Shown: positions 8,131 to 17,376 of the stretch, piece by piece
Layout: every line of letters starts with the position of its first letter
How positions within the stretch are numbered: position 1 is the first letter of the stretch
Source: Bacteroidota bacterium
GTDB lineage: Bacteria > Bacteroidota > Bacteroidia > Chitinophagales > Chitinophagaceae
NCBI GenBank assembly: GCA_005798905.1
Contig: SYIK01000017.1
Span: forward strand, 1 to 64,000
Length of the DNA: 64,000 bases
Reading direction: 5' to 3'
Notes under the pieces: model-generated
What the model was told of the DNA's origin: nothing
What the model saw: the letters and a program-made list of their open reading frames with translations, nothing else
Database searches by the model: none
Made by a program: the position numbers and the translations under genes

Positions 8131-9060
8131 ATGTCAATCGAAGTTAAAAACCTTCTAAAAATTTACGGCAACCAAAAAGCTGTAAATAATGTTTCATTTA
8201 AAATAAATAAAGGAGAAGTAGTTGGATTTTTGGGACCGAACGGCGCAGGCAAATCAACTACCTTAAAAATCATTACAGGATTTTTAAAGCAATCTGCCGG
8301 AGAAGTAGCTGTTTGCGGTTTGAACGTAGCAGAAAATCTATTGGAAATAAAAAGAAAGATTGGCTATTTACCGGAATCAAATGCGCTTTACAACGATATG
8401 TATGTTGGGGAATATCTAAATTTTATTGCGGCAATTCACCAATTGAAAAATAAAAATAAAGCAGTAAGTGAAATCATAGAACGAGTTGGTTTAGGAAATG
8501 AGTTTAAGAAAAAAATAGAACAACTTTCTAAAGGTTACAAACAACGAGTGGGTTTGGCGGCGGCACTTGTACACGACCCAGAAGTTTTGCTTTTGGATGA
8601 GCCGACTTCGGGTCTCGATCCAAATCAAATTATAGAAATTCGAGAATTGATAAAAAATTTAAGTGAAAACAAAACGATACTTTTTTCTTCGCATATTTTA
8701 CAAGAAGTAGAATCTATTTGCGATCGTGTGTTGGTGATTAATAAAGGAGAAATTGTTGCCGATGATAAATTGAGCAAATTGCAAACTTCAACTAAAAATG
8801 ATTGCATTGTAGTTCGATTCAGTGAATATGTTGATCGTAATTTATTTAATAAAATAGAAAATATAAGCAACATAGAAATGCTGCAAACGGAAAATGAAAA
8901 AACTACTTCTCTTCGAATTACAACTACCAATCCCGAAGCCGTTCGAAAACAAATTTTAGCACTTGCTTTGCAACACAATCTCAACATCGTTTCTTTGCAA
9001 AGTGAAAATATTAGTTTGGAAGAAATTTTTAAAACGCTTACAAATAAAAAAACAACATAA
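8131..9060 (+). CDS. gldA: Gliding-motility ABC transporter ATP-binding protein GldA
   Basis: The 309-residue protein is an ABC ATPase of GldA length. It shows Walker A GPNGAGKST (about 34-42), the signature segment LSKGYKQRVGLAAALVHDP (about 131) and Walker B with VLLLDEPTSGLDPNQ. A C-terminal extension past residue 220 is typical of GldA and other CcmA-type exporters. GldA works with the membrane proteins GldF and GldG, needed for gliding in some Flavobacterium; gldF/gldG are not adjacent here. The start MSIEVKNLLKIYGN matches the family. Enolase follows after 3 nt, so the two are probably co-transcribed. A generic ABC exporter subunit remains possible. Confidence 0.82.
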   Translation: MSIEVKNLLKIYGNQKAVNNVSFKINKGEVVGFLGPNGAGKSTTLKIITGFLKQSAGEVAVCGLNVAENLLEIKRKIGYLPESNALYNDMYVGEYLNFIAAIHQLKNKNKAVSEIIERVGLGNEFKKKIEQLSKGYKQRVGLAAALVHDPEVLLLDEPTSGLDPNQIIEIRELIKNLSENKTILFSSHILQEVESICDRVLVINKGEIVADDKLSKLQTSTKNDCIVVRFSEYVDRNLFNKIENISNIEMLQTENEKTTSLRITTTNPEAVRKQILALALQHNLNIVSLQSENISLEEIFKTLTNKKTT

Positions 9061-9063
9061 AAC

Positions 9064-10359
9064 ATGAGTTACATTTCCGAAATTTTTGCAAGACAAATTT
9101 TAGATAGCCGCGGAAACCCAACTGTTGAAGTGGATGTATTTACAGATGAAGGTGCATTTGGTCGCGCTGCTGTTCCAAGTGGTGCAAGCACGGGCATTCA
9201 CGAAGCGGTAGAGCTGCGCGATGGCGATAAGAAAAAATATTTAGGAAAAGGGGTTTTGAATGCGATAAAAAATGTAAACAATATTATTGCTCCGCGCTTA
9301 CTAGGGCAAGATGTTGCCGACCAAACCGGTATTGATGAAATGATGATTCAACTCGATGGAACATTAAATAAATCAAAACTTGGCGCCAATGCAACACTTG
9401 CTGTAAGCATGGCTGTTGCAAAAGCGGCGGCAGAAGAAGCGGCTCTTCCATTGTTTCGTTATTTGGGAGGAACCAATGCAAAAACAATTCCTATTCCTAT
9501 GATGAATATTTTAAATGGAGGAGCACATGCAGATAACAAAATAGATTTTCAGGAATTTATGGTAATGCCCATAACAGCACCAAACTTTAGTGAAGGATTG
9601 AGATGGGGAGTAGAAATTTTTCATGCACTAAAAACCGTTTTAAAAAAGAAAGGTTACAGTACCAATGTGGGCGACGAAGGCGGATTTGCTCCAAACATTC
9701 AAAGCAATGAAGAAGCGATAGAAACTGTTTTGACAGCGATAAATACAGCAGGATTTAAAGCAGGCTCTCAAATTGCAATTGCAATGGACGCTGCAAATAG
9801 CGAATTGTGGAATTCGAAAAAGAAAAAATATGTTTTTCACAAAAGCAGTGGTAAAGAAATGAGTAGCGAGCAATTGGTAAAATATTGGGAAAACTGGGTA
9901 AAACAATACCCAATTGTTTCCATCGAAGATGGCATGGCGGAAGATGATTGGGATGGTTGGAAAATGCTAACCGAAACACTTAGTTCAAAATGTCAATTGG
10001 TAGGCGATGATTTATTTGTAACCAACGTAAATCGCTTACAGCGTGGTATTGACAACAAAATTGCAAATGCATTATTAGTAAAAGTAAATCAAATTGGTAC
10101 TATTACAGAAACAATAAATGCTGTTTCGCTGGCACAGCAAAATGGCTTCAATACAATTATGAGCCATAGAAGTGGAGAAACAGAAGATACAACCATTGCA
10201 GATTTAGCAGTTGCACTGAATTGTGGTCAAATAAAAACAGGAAGTTCTTCCAGAACTGACCGTATGGCAAAATACAATCAGTTGCTGCGAATCGAAGAAC
10301 TTTTGGGAAACTCCGCTATTTATCCAAAAGGAAAAATAAAATTTGGAAAGAAAAATTAA
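9064..10359 (+). CDS. eno: Enolase
   Basis: The cytoplasmic glycolytic enzyme interconverts 2-phosphoglycerate and phosphoenolpyruvate. Its 431 residues equal the usual length. The N-terminal block [17 protein letters not shown], the SGAST loop, [10 protein letters not shown] with the catalytic Glu, the catalytic-lysine segment [10 protein letters not shown] (about 341) and [11 protein letters not shown] are all intact. It begins 3 nt after gldA and is followed 21 nt later by the FtsB/DivIC-like gene; an eno/ftsB-type pairing is common in bacteria. Confidence 0.98.
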   Translation: MSYISEIFARQILDSRGNPTVEVDVFTDEGAFGRAAVPSGASTGIHEAVELRDGDKKKYLGKGVLNAIKNVNNIIAPRLLGQDVADQTGIDEMMIQLDGTLNKSKLGANATLAVSMAVAKAAAEEAALPLFRYLGGTNAKTIPIPMMNILNGGAHADNKIDFQEFMVMPITAPNFSEGLRWGVEIFHALKTVLKKKGYSTNVGDEGGFAPNIQSNEEAIETVLTAINTAGFKAGSQIAIAMDAANSELWNSKKKKYVFHKSSGKEMSSEQLVKYWENWVKQYPIVSIEDGMAEDDWDGWKMLTETLSSKCQLVGDDLFVTNVNRLQRGIDNKIANALLVKVNQIGTITETINAVSLAQQNGFNTIMSHRSGETEDTTIADLAVALNCGQIKTGSSSRTDRMAKYNQLLRIEELLGNSAIYPKGKIKFGKKN

Positions 10360-10380
10360 TAGCCCCACACATTTAACGCT

Positions 10381-10698
10381 ATGAAACTTTTTAAACATAT
10401 TCCAGCTTGGTTAAAAAACAAGTACTTTCTTTCTGGAATTGGTTTTATTGTTTGGATGTTATTTTTTGAACCGCGCGATATTTTTTCTCAAATTGAACGA
10501 ACAAAAGAATTGAAAAATTTAGAAACAAGTAAGCAGTATTACGAACAACAAATTTTTTCCGAAAAACATGATATTGAACAACTTAAAACCAATCCTGCTA
10601 TTTTAGAAAAATATGCCCGTGAGAAATATTTGATGAAAAAAGAAAATGAAGATCTTTTCATTTTTCAGGATAAAAAAACCGAAGAAGTAAAGAAATAA
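10381..10698 (+). CDS. Septum formation initiator family protein (FtsB/DivIC-like)
   Basis: The 105-residue bitopic protein has a short cytoplasmic N-terminus, one membrane helix (about 17-33, FLSGIGFIVWMLFFEP) and an extracytoplasmic coiled coil (about 38-75). The C-terminal segment LEKYAREKYLMKKENEDLFIF is the conserved end of FtsB/DivIC. Such proteins form the FtsQ-FtsL-FtsB division complex. The position right after eno matches the ftsB locus of many bacteria and supports the call. Confidence 0.85.
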   Translation: MKLFKHIPAWLKNKYFLSGIGFIVWMLFFEPRDIFSQIERTKELKNLETSKQYYEQQIFSEKHDIEQLKTNPAILEKYAREKYLMKKENEDLFIFQDKKTEEVKK

Positions 10699-10748
10699 TA
10701 TTTCTTGTACAATAAGCAATCACAAGTTTCGTTTAGAGGTGAAATGTT

Positions 10749-10756
10749 TATTTTTG
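10749..10756 (+). promoter_or_regulatory. -7 box (TATTTTTG) before the small unknown gene
   Basis: An exact TAnnTTTG match lies 20 nt before the ATG at 10777, with a TTTC about 18 nt upstream as a weak -33 element. Confidence 0.4.
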
Positions 10757-10776
10757 AAATCTAAAATGTAAAAAAG

Positions 10777-11007
10777 ATGCCTATGCCAATTTTTACACCG
10801 GAAGACCTCTTATTATATCTCTACAAAGAAACCAGCACCGAGCAAACTTTAGCAATTGAAGCCGCATTAAAAAAGGACTGGACGTTGCGCGAAAAATTAG
10901 GAGTTTTAAAAACAACCATACAACGGTTGGATAAGTTGAAACAAACACCACGAACAGAAGTTGTGTTGAATGTACTGAATCGTGCACGCGAAAAAGCTAT
11001 TCAATAA
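10777..11007 (+). CDS. Small conserved hypothetical protein
   Basis: The 76-residue protein starts MPMPIFTPEDLLLYLYKETS, with a second possible ATG two codons in. The rest looks mostly helical and charged. The first part (leucine-rich, followed by a segment that spaces acidic and basic residues) recalls the N-terminal helical piece of anti-sigma-factor-like proteins in this phylum, but no zinc-binding cysteines are present. There is no signal peptide or membrane helix. It has its own -7 box and is followed by a terminator, so it appears to be a single-gene unit. The function is unknown. Confidence 0.6.
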   Translation: MPMPIFTPEDLLLYLYKETSTEQTLAIEAALKKDWTLREKLGVLKTTIQRLDKLKQTPRTEVVLNVLNRAREKAIQ

Positions 11008-11026
11008 GTTGGGTAAAAATTATTAC

Positions 11027-11055
11027 AAGCATCCTGAAATATTGGATGCTTTTTA
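11027..11055 (+). terminator. Rho-independent terminator
   Basis: The arms 11027-11034 and 11044-11051 form an 8-bp stem (aagcatcc / ggatgctt) with a 9-nt loop and a run of five T. It ends the short unknown gene before nth. Confidence 0.8.
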
Positions 11056-11085
11056 GTTTAAATCCATTAATAACTTGCACGCATT

Positions 11086-11733
11086 ATGAAAAAGAAAGAG
11101 CGCTTTCAATTTATAATTGATTATTTTCTGACACACAATCCAGATGCAGAAACAGAACTTGAGTATGCCGGAAGCACTTATCAATTATTGGTTGCTGTAA
11201 TACTATCAGCACAGTGTACTGATAAACGCGTGAATTTAACCACCCCAAAAATTTTTGACAAATATCCGACAGTAGAAAAATTAAATAAAGCAAGTTTTGA
11301 AAACTTATTCCCGTTAATAAAAAGTATTTCGTATCCAAGCAATAAAACAAAACACTTGCTCGGAATGGCAAAAAAAGTAGTACAAGATTTTGGCGGAAAA
11401 ATTCCGATGACTATTTCGGAACTAATGCAATTGCCCGGTGTAGGTAGAAAAACGGCGAATGTAATTACTTCGGTAATTGATCAACAACCAAACATGGCAG
11501 TGGATACACACGTTTTTAGAGTTGCTAATAGAATTGGACTTTCGTTAAATGCAAAAACTCCGCTTGAAGTAGAAAAACAACTTATACAAAACATCCCATC
11601 TCCACTAATTCACAAAGCACATCACTGGCTTATTTTACATGGCAGATATATTTGTACGGCTCGCAATCCAAAATGTGTTGATTGCGGAATAAAATCGATT
11701 TGTAAATTTTATTCGAAAAATAATGCTGGATGA
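11086..11733 (+). CDS. nth: Endonuclease III (DNA glycosylase/AP lyase)
   Basis: The 215-residue base-excision repair enzyme removes oxidised pyrimidines and cleaves the abasic site. It has the helix-hairpin-helix LPGVGRKTAN with the catalytic lysine (about 122), VDTHVFRVANR with the catalytic Asp (about 139), and the C-terminal [4Fe-4S] motif C-x6-C-x2-C-x5-C. Length and order match the family. A TAACTTGC box, one variant off the usual -7 element, lies just before the ATG. It ends 3 nt from korA, tail to tail. Confidence 0.96.
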   Translation: MKKKERFQFIIDYFLTHNPDAETELEYAGSTYQLLVAVILSAQCTDKRVNLTTPKIFDKYPTVEKLNKASFENLFPLIKSISYPSNKTKHLLGMAKKVVQDFGGKIPMTISELMQLPGVGRKTANVITSVIDQQPNMAVDTHVFRVANRIGLSLNAKTPLEVEKQLIQNIPSPLIHKAHHWLILHGRYICTARNPKCVDCGIKSICKFYSKNNAG

Positions 11734-11736
11734 AAT

Positions 11737-13581
11737 TTATAAATACTTCCCAAATTCTTCAACCAATTCTGTTTTTGTCATAGGAATTCCCATGATTTTG
11801 TTGTAACCTTTTGCATCAACAAAATAAACATCTCTAATAATTCGAATGAGCTGGCCGTTATTAATTTCGGGAACTAAAACGGTATCATAATTTTTCAAAA
11901 TTTCTCCAAGATTTTTAGGGAACGGTCTCAAATGTCGTAGATGTGCATGTGCTACCGATTTTCCTTGGCTCTGCAAATCTGCTACTGCACTTTTTATTGA
12001 ACCATAAGTAGAGCCCCATCCCAATACAAGCAAATCCCCCTTTATTGGTCCACTATCTAGTGTTTGCAAAGGAATATATTCAGCAATTCTGTCTACTTTG
12101 GCTTGTCTTATTTTCACCATCAGCTGGTGGTTGTCCGTATTGTAACTAATATTTCCTGTCAAATTTTCTTTTTCCAGCCCTCCAATTCTATGTTCCAATC
12201 CTTCTGTACCTGGTATTATCCATGATCGAACCATTTTTTCATCGCGCTTGTATGGCAATAATTTTTCTTCGCCATCTTCTAAACTCGTTTTTACTTTTAC
12301 TTCAATAGATGATAAATCTTCAGATTTTGGAAAACGCCAAGGTTCTGCGCCATTTGCAATATAACCATCACTCAAAAAGATAACAGGTGTCATATGCTGA
12401 ACAGAAATCTTAAACGCTTCATAAACTGCATTAAAACAATCGGAAGGTGTAGATGCAGAAATGATTGGCATTGGGCATTCGCCATTTCTTCCATAATAAG
12501 CTTGCATTAAATCGGATTGTTCTGTTTTTGTTGGCAAACCAGTTGATGGCCCACCACGTTGAATATTGATAATCAACAAGGGAATTTCCAACATCACAGC
12601 CAAGCCCATCGCTTCTGATTTTAGTGCCATTCCTGGTCCAGAAGTTGTTGTAACCCCCATACTTCCGCCATAAGATGCACCAATTGCAGATGTAATTGCT
12701 GCAATTTCATCTTCTGCCTGAAATGTTTTAATTCCAAAATTTTTATACTTGGCTAAATCGTGAAGAATATCTGTGGCTGGAGTGATTGGATAGGATCCTA
12801 AAAAAAGTTGTAACCCACTTTTTTGAGAAGCTGCAATTAAACCAAAAGCAATCGATTGATTACCCATAATAGAGCGATATTCTCCTGGCTCCATCTTAGC
12901 ACTTGCTACTGAATATGTTGTTGTAAAAGTTTCGGTTGTGTCGCCATAGTTATATCCTGCTTGTAATGCTTTGATATTACTATTTAAAATTTCATCCTTT
13001 TTCCCAAACTTCACTTTTAAAAATTCAATGGAATTATCTAAACTTCGATTATACATGAAATAAAGAAACCCAAGTACAAACATATTTTTGGCTCTATCCT
13101 TTTCTTTCATTCCTAATGCAACATCTTTTAAAGCTTCACGAGTCATCTTAGTTACGTCCATTTTTATCAACTCGTAATTATCAAGACTACCGTCTTCTAA
13201 TGGATTCACTGCTTCAGAGTAATTGGCCAATCGAAGATTTTTTGCATCAAATCCATCAGAATTGGCAATTATTTTTCCTCCCTTTTTTAGTTGAGAAAGG
13301 TTCGTTTTTAAAGCAGCAGCATTCATTGCTACCAATACATCACATAAATCGCCAGGGGTAAAAATAGGATTGCTTGAAAAACGAAGTTGATACCCACTCA
13401 CCCCAGGAATTGTTCCTTGTGGTGCACGAATTTCTGCTGGGAAATCGGGAAAAGTTGCCAGATCAATTCCAAGTAAAGCTGTACTATTCGTAAACTGACT
13501 ACCGGTTAATTGCATTCCATCTCCACTGTCGCCAGCAAATTTGATTACTACATCGGAGAGAACTACTTCTTTTCTCATCAT
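11737..13581 (-). CDS. korA: 2-oxoacid:ferredoxin oxidoreductase, alpha subunit (KorA type)
   Basis: The 614-residue protein is the fused gamma-alpha form. Residues about 8-200 are the gamma domain (KFAGDSGDGMQLTGSQF). From about 240 comes the pyrimidine-binding alpha domain (GSYPITPATDILHDLAKY, TTSGPGMALKSEAMGLAV, QRGGPSTGLPTKTEQSD). A transketolase C-terminal-like domain ends the protein. It oxidises 2-oxoglutarate or another 2-oxoacid to the acyl-CoA and reduces ferredoxin. It needs a TPP-binding beta subunit (KorB), usually encoded directly downstream; here the next gene is the convergent nth and no beta subunit appears anywhere in the window. Substrate choice (2-oxoglutarate versus pyruvate or branched chain) cannot be read from sequence alone. 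Confidence 0.88.
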   Translation of the reverse strand: MMRKEVVLSDVVIKFAGDSGDGMQLTGSQFTNSTALLGIDLATFPDFPAEIRAPQGTIPGVSGYQLRFSSNPIFTPGDLCDVLVAMNAAALKTNLSQLKKGGKIIANSDGFDAKNLRLANYSEAVNPLEDGSLDNYELIKMDVTKMTREALKDVALGMKEKDRAKNMFVLGFLYFMYNRSLDNSIEFLKVKFGKKDEILNSNIKALQAGYNYGDTTETFTTTYSVASAKMEPGEYRSIMGNQSIAFGLIAASQKSGLQLFLGSYPITPATDILHDLAKYKNFGIKTFQAEDEIAAITSAIGASYGGSMGVTTTSGPGMALKSEAMGLAVMLEIPLLIINIQRGGPSTGLPTKTEQSDLMQAYYGRNGECPMPIISASTPSDCFNAVYEAFKISVQHMTPVIFLSDGYIANGAEPWRFPKSEDLSSIEVKVKTSLEDGEEKLLPYKRDEKMVRSWIIPGTEGLEHRIGGLEKENLTGNISYNTDNHQLMVKIRQAKVDRIAEYIPLQTLDSGPIKGDLLVLGWGSTYGSIKSAVADLQSQGKSVAHAHLRHLRPFPKNLGEILKNYDTVLVPEINNGQLIRIIRDVYFVDAKGYNKIMGIPMTKTELVEEFGKYL

Positions 13582-13679
13582 GGGAACAAAAATTTATGTT
13601 GCGAATTTAAGGTAGTTCTATAAAAAAAATAGGTTGATTTTATTCTTAATAATTTATGAATTGTAAAAGCTAGTATCCT

Positions 13680-13728
13680 ATAAAAAACAAAAGCAATCGC
13701 GGCAAGAGTTAAAATTCCGAGATTGCTT
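13680..13728 (-). terminator. Terminator of the efflux operon
   Basis: Arms 13691-13702 and 13717-13728 pair over 12 bp with one mismatch. On the minus strand a T-rich tail (complement of 13680-13690) follows. It lies just past the RND gene and before korA, separating the two units. A smaller hairpin (catcca / tggatg) lies at about 13744-13759. Confidence 0.7.
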
Positions 13729-13794
13729 TCGTATTTACCATCCCATCCAAGACTGGATGACCAAAACCAACTATTAATTTATAAGACAGCAGAA

Positions 13795-16700
13795 TTATAT
13801 TTTTCGCTGCACGGGTTGCCCCATCCACACCGATTTATTTTGAATTTTTCTTACTAAAAACATAAATCCCACAAAAATAAAAAACAACGGTCCAAGAAAT
13901 CCGAGAATTGCTACCCACTTTGTTCCATAAAATTTTGACATAGGTCTTCTCAATCGCTCAGATATCAAATACATACTTGGAACCATTATTAGCGTAAGGA
14001 AGAAAGAAAAAATCAATCCAAAAATTATTGTCCAACTTAGCGGCCCCCAAAATACAACACTGTCGCCGCCAAAAAAGATATTGGGTTCGAATCGTTGAAA
14101 TAACCCTGCAAAATCAATATTCAAACCAATTGCCAACGGCAATAAACCCAACATGGTAGCAACAGCTGTTAATAGTACTGGAATGATTCTAATTTTTCCT
14201 GCTTGAATAGTTGCTTCTCTTGTGCGCACACCTCGACCACGCAATACATCTGTAAATTCAATCAATAAAATTCCGTTTTTAATTACAATTCCGGCCAAAC
14301 CAACAATTCCAACTCCTAGCATGATTGATGCCATTGTCATTCCTGTAATTGCATAACCAAGTAATACACCAATAATCGAGAAAAATATTTCGGTTAAAAC
14401 TATAAAAGGTTTACTCAAACTATCAAACTGCAAAACAAGTATTAGAAAAATCAACAACAGTGCAACTAATAATGCTTTTCCTAAAAATGACATGGTTTCT
14501 TTTTCCTGCTCACTTTGGCCCGATTGCTTAATTGTAATACCTGTAACCGCTTTTGATTTCGATAAAAAATCTTCAATCTTTAAAGCCAACTCAGCATTTA
14601 TAGAAGCCACCATTGCGGGATTTAACACATTTGACTGTAACTGAATTGTAGGTTTTAGATTTTTTCTTTTTATGCCGCCAGAAGTATTCGTGTATTCAAT
14701 TTTTGCTACTGCACTTAATGGAATTTGTTTTACGGCAAACGTGTTGAAGTCGCGATAAGTAATTCTAAAATTCAACAAATCGGTAATATTATTTCGCATC
14801 AAATCAACATCACGCAACTGAATTTTATATTCGTCTTCTCCATCTTTTAACTTTCCAATTTCTTTCCCAAAAATTGCAGTTCGCAATTCCATCCCAACTT
14901 GTGCTGTATATAAACCTTCCAACATTGCTTTTTCTCTATCAACCGAAACAGTGATTTCGGGACTGGTGAGATCCACATCCATTTTAAGATTTTCAACACC
15001 AGCAACACGATTGGTGTCTAAATAATTTTTTAATGCCGTTGCAACTTTTGCAATCGATTCAAAATTATCTCCCGCAACTTCAATATTCACTGGAGGCTCC
15101 GTTGGTGGACCTGCATCTTCTTGTGCAACTTCAATATCTACACCAGGAATCCCAACTAATGCATCTCTGATTTGTTGCAAATACGGCAACGTACTTTTTC
15201 CATTTCGTTTTTCAAACTCCACAAATGAAATTTGAATTCTACCTAAATTGGATTGAACACTTTTATTATTGTCTCTTGGATTATTTGCCGCAGCAGCAAC
15301 ATTGGAGATAACACTTTCTACAATTGAACCATCCATTCCTGGTTTTTCTTTATCCAAAACTTGATACATTTTTTGCTCCACAATTTTTGTAATAGAGTCG
15401 GTATAATTTACATTGGTGCTAACGGGAAGTTTTAAATAAACATAAATAAAATGTGGATCGCCACTTGGAAAAAATGTTGACTTTGCTCCTCTTAAAAATA
15501 ACAACCCCGCAGAAATTGGAAATAACAAAAACATAAAAATCACTAAAAAGACCGGTCTTCTTTTTTGCAAAACCCAACGCAACAATTTTTCATATTGATT
15601 CATCAAACTCGGCAAAGCCTTGTGTTGAAACCAATAAATACAATCTCTTAAAACATAAACATTAAAGACCGCAAGAAAACTAAAGAAAATTAAAAAATTT
15701 CCAACGCCATGCCATCCTGCAAAATTTAAAATCAATCCAATAATTATAAAAGCCCAAAGCCATCCTTGTTTAAAAATTTTATTTTTTGGCGTTTCGTGTT
15801 CTTTGCCTTCGGGTTTCATAAAACTTACTGCAAAAACAGGATTGAAAATAAACGCTACAATTAGCGATGCAGCCAAAGTAAGAATCAACATTGTCGGCAA
15901 ATAAATCATGAACTTTCCAATGAGTCCTTTCCAAAAAAGTAATGGGAAAAATGGAGCCAAGGTTGTTAATGTTCCTGCCAATACCGGTATAAAAATTTCT
16001 CCGGCAGCTGCTTTCGCAGCTTGTAAAATTGGTACTTTGCCATTATTGTAAATGCGATGCGTATTTTCTATTACAACAATTGCATCGTCTACAATTATTC
16101 CTAATCCAAACAACAATGCAAACAGTACAATAAAATTTAAAGTAACTGGCGTTCCCACAATTGCATCTGCCATCGGCAGAAATAAAAAGGCAACAAATAC
16201 ACTAAGCGGAACACTTAGCGCTACAAAAAATGCATTGGTAACACCCATAAAAAACATCAACACCAACAACACAAGAATAAATCCAATAATGATTGTATTT
16301 ACCAATTCGTCGAAAGATGTTTTTGTTTGAATGCTTTGATCGCCGGTAAATTCAATTCGTAAATTGGATGGCAATTCATCATTGCTTTTCATCTCACTTA
16401 CAATCAATCTTACTTTATCGGATGCGTTAATTAAATTTTCTCCTGCACGTTTTATAATATTTAGTGTAACTACATTTTTCCCATCCAATCGTGCAAAATT
16501 TTCGCGCTGCTTCACGGTATCTTTTAACTCAGCGATGTCGCGCAAAAACACAGTGGCATTCGCTTGGCTACCTTTTATTACAATGTTATTTAAATCATAA
16601 ACATTTTTAAATTGTCCGCGAACACGAATGGTTCGTTTCATATTTCCTACTTCAATTTGGCCGCCGCTTATATCATGATTTTCTCTTGCAATCGAATTTT

Positions 16701-17352
16701 CAATATCATTAAATGTGATTCGTGCACTTTGCATTTTGAATGGATCGACATTGATTTGAATTTCTCTTTCAAAAGCACCTACTAAATCGGCACGTGTTAT
16801 TTCTTTTAATTCTTCAACCCGTTCTTGTAATTTTTCTGCATATTGTTTCAACTTTACACCACTAAAATCGCCACTTACATTTACAAACATGATGGGCATT
16901 TCGCTAAAAGAAAATTCTTGCACATCGGGCTGAACTGTTAAGTCTAACGGCAAATCAGCTCTGGCTTTATCTACAGCATCTTTAATTTTTTGTTTTGCAA
17001 AATCGGGGTCATCATCCGTATCAAACTCAACAATAATGAGTGAAAAATCTTGCTGAGAAGTACTTTGCACCTTGTTTACTTTTGCACCACTAATTGCTTT
17101 GATTTGTTTTTCGATTGGACGCGTTACCAAATTTTCAATGTCTTTTGGCGAGTTGCCGACATAAACCGTAGCTACAGAAATTGTAGGAACTACAATGTCC
17201 GGAAACTGTTCTTTTGGTAATGTATTAAACTTGTTTAATCCGTACAACGAAACAAGAATTGCAATAATATAAATCGCAGTTCTGTTATCTACACTCCAAC
17301 TTGTTGGTTTGTATTCTTTTATTTTATGTACAACTTTATCAAAAATGCTCAT
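13795..17352 (-). CDS. RND multidrug efflux permease (AcrB/HAE1 family)
   Basis: The 1185-residue inner-membrane proton-driven pump is longer than the roughly 1040 residues of AcrB. It has a first membrane helix at about 25-42, the porter segment FPDIVVPTISVATVYVGNSPKDIENLVTRPIE, and the proton-relay aspartates in GLGIIVDDAIVVIENTHR. The second half carries the matching GIVGLAGIVIKNGILLIEF. Between the two halves (about 515-580) lies an insert with two extra hydrophobic segments before LQKRRPVFLVI. It is the last gene of a TetR-TolC-MFP-RND operon, 24 nt after the adaptor. The substrate is unknown; the absence of the HME metal-pump charge pattern favours drugs or lipophilic compounds. Confidence 0.93.
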   Translation of the reverse strand: MSIFDKVVHKIKEYKPTSWSVDNRTAIYIIAILVSLYGLNKFNTLPKEQFPDIVVPTISVATVYVGNSPKDIENLVTRPIEKQIKAISGAKVNKVQSTSQQDFSLIIVEFDTDDDPDFAKQKIKDAVDKARADLPLDLTVQPDVQEFSFSEMPIMFVNVSGDFSGVKLKQYAEKLQERVEELKEITRADLVGAFEREIQINVDPFKMQSARITFNDIENSIARENHDISGGQIEVGNMKRTIRVRGQFKNVYDLNNIVIKGSQANATVFLRDIAELKDTVKQRENFARLDGKNVVTLNIIKRAGENLINASDKVRLIVSEMKSNDELPSNLRIEFTGDQSIQTKTSFDELVNTIIIGFILVLLVLMFFMGVTNAFFVALSVPLSVFVAFLFLPMADAIVGTPVTLNFIVLFALLFGLGIIVDDAIVVIENTHRIYNNGKVPILQAAKAAAGEIFIPVLAGTLTTLAPFFPLLFWKGLIGKFMIYLPTMLILTLAASLIVAFIFNPVFAVSFMKPEGKEHETPKNKIFKQGWLWAFIIIGLILNFAGWHGVGNFLIFFSFLAVFNVYVLRDCIYWFQHKALPSLMNQYEKLLRWVLQKRRPVFLVIFMFLLFPISAGLLFLRGAKSTFFPSGDPHFIYVYLKLPVSTNVNYTDSITKIVEQKMYQVLDKEKPGMDGSIVESVISNVAAAANNPRDNNKSVQSNLGRIQISFVEFEKRNGKSTLPYLQQIRDALVGIPGVDIEVAQEDAGPPTEPPVNIEVAGDNFESIAKVATALKNYLDTNRVAGVENLKMDVDLTSPEITVSVDREKAMLEGLYTAQVGMELRTAIFGKEIGKLKDGEDEYKIQLRDVDLMRNNITDLLNFRITYRDFNTFAVKQIPLSAVAKIEYTNTSGGIKRKNLKPTIQLQSNVLNPAMVASINAELALKIEDFLSKSKAVTGITIKQSGQSEQEKETMSFLGKALLVALLLIFLILVLQFDSLSKPFIVLTEIFFSIIGVLLGYAITGMTMASIMLGVGIVGLAGIVIKNGILLIEFTDVLRGRGVRTREATIQAGKIRIIPVLLTAVATMLGLLPLAIGLNIDFAGLFQRFEPNIFFGGDSVVFWGPLSWTIIFGLIFSFFLTLIMVPSMYLISERLRRPMSKFYGTKWVAILGFLGPLFFIFVGFMFLVRKIQNKSVWMGQPVQRKI

Positions 17353-17376
17353 GTCTTTTTATGGTTTTTGATTTAC

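Noticed and set aside
13582-13794. A small RNA gene between korA and the RND gene
   Set aside because: The main hairpin has a T-tail on the minus strand and is explained as the efflux operon terminator.
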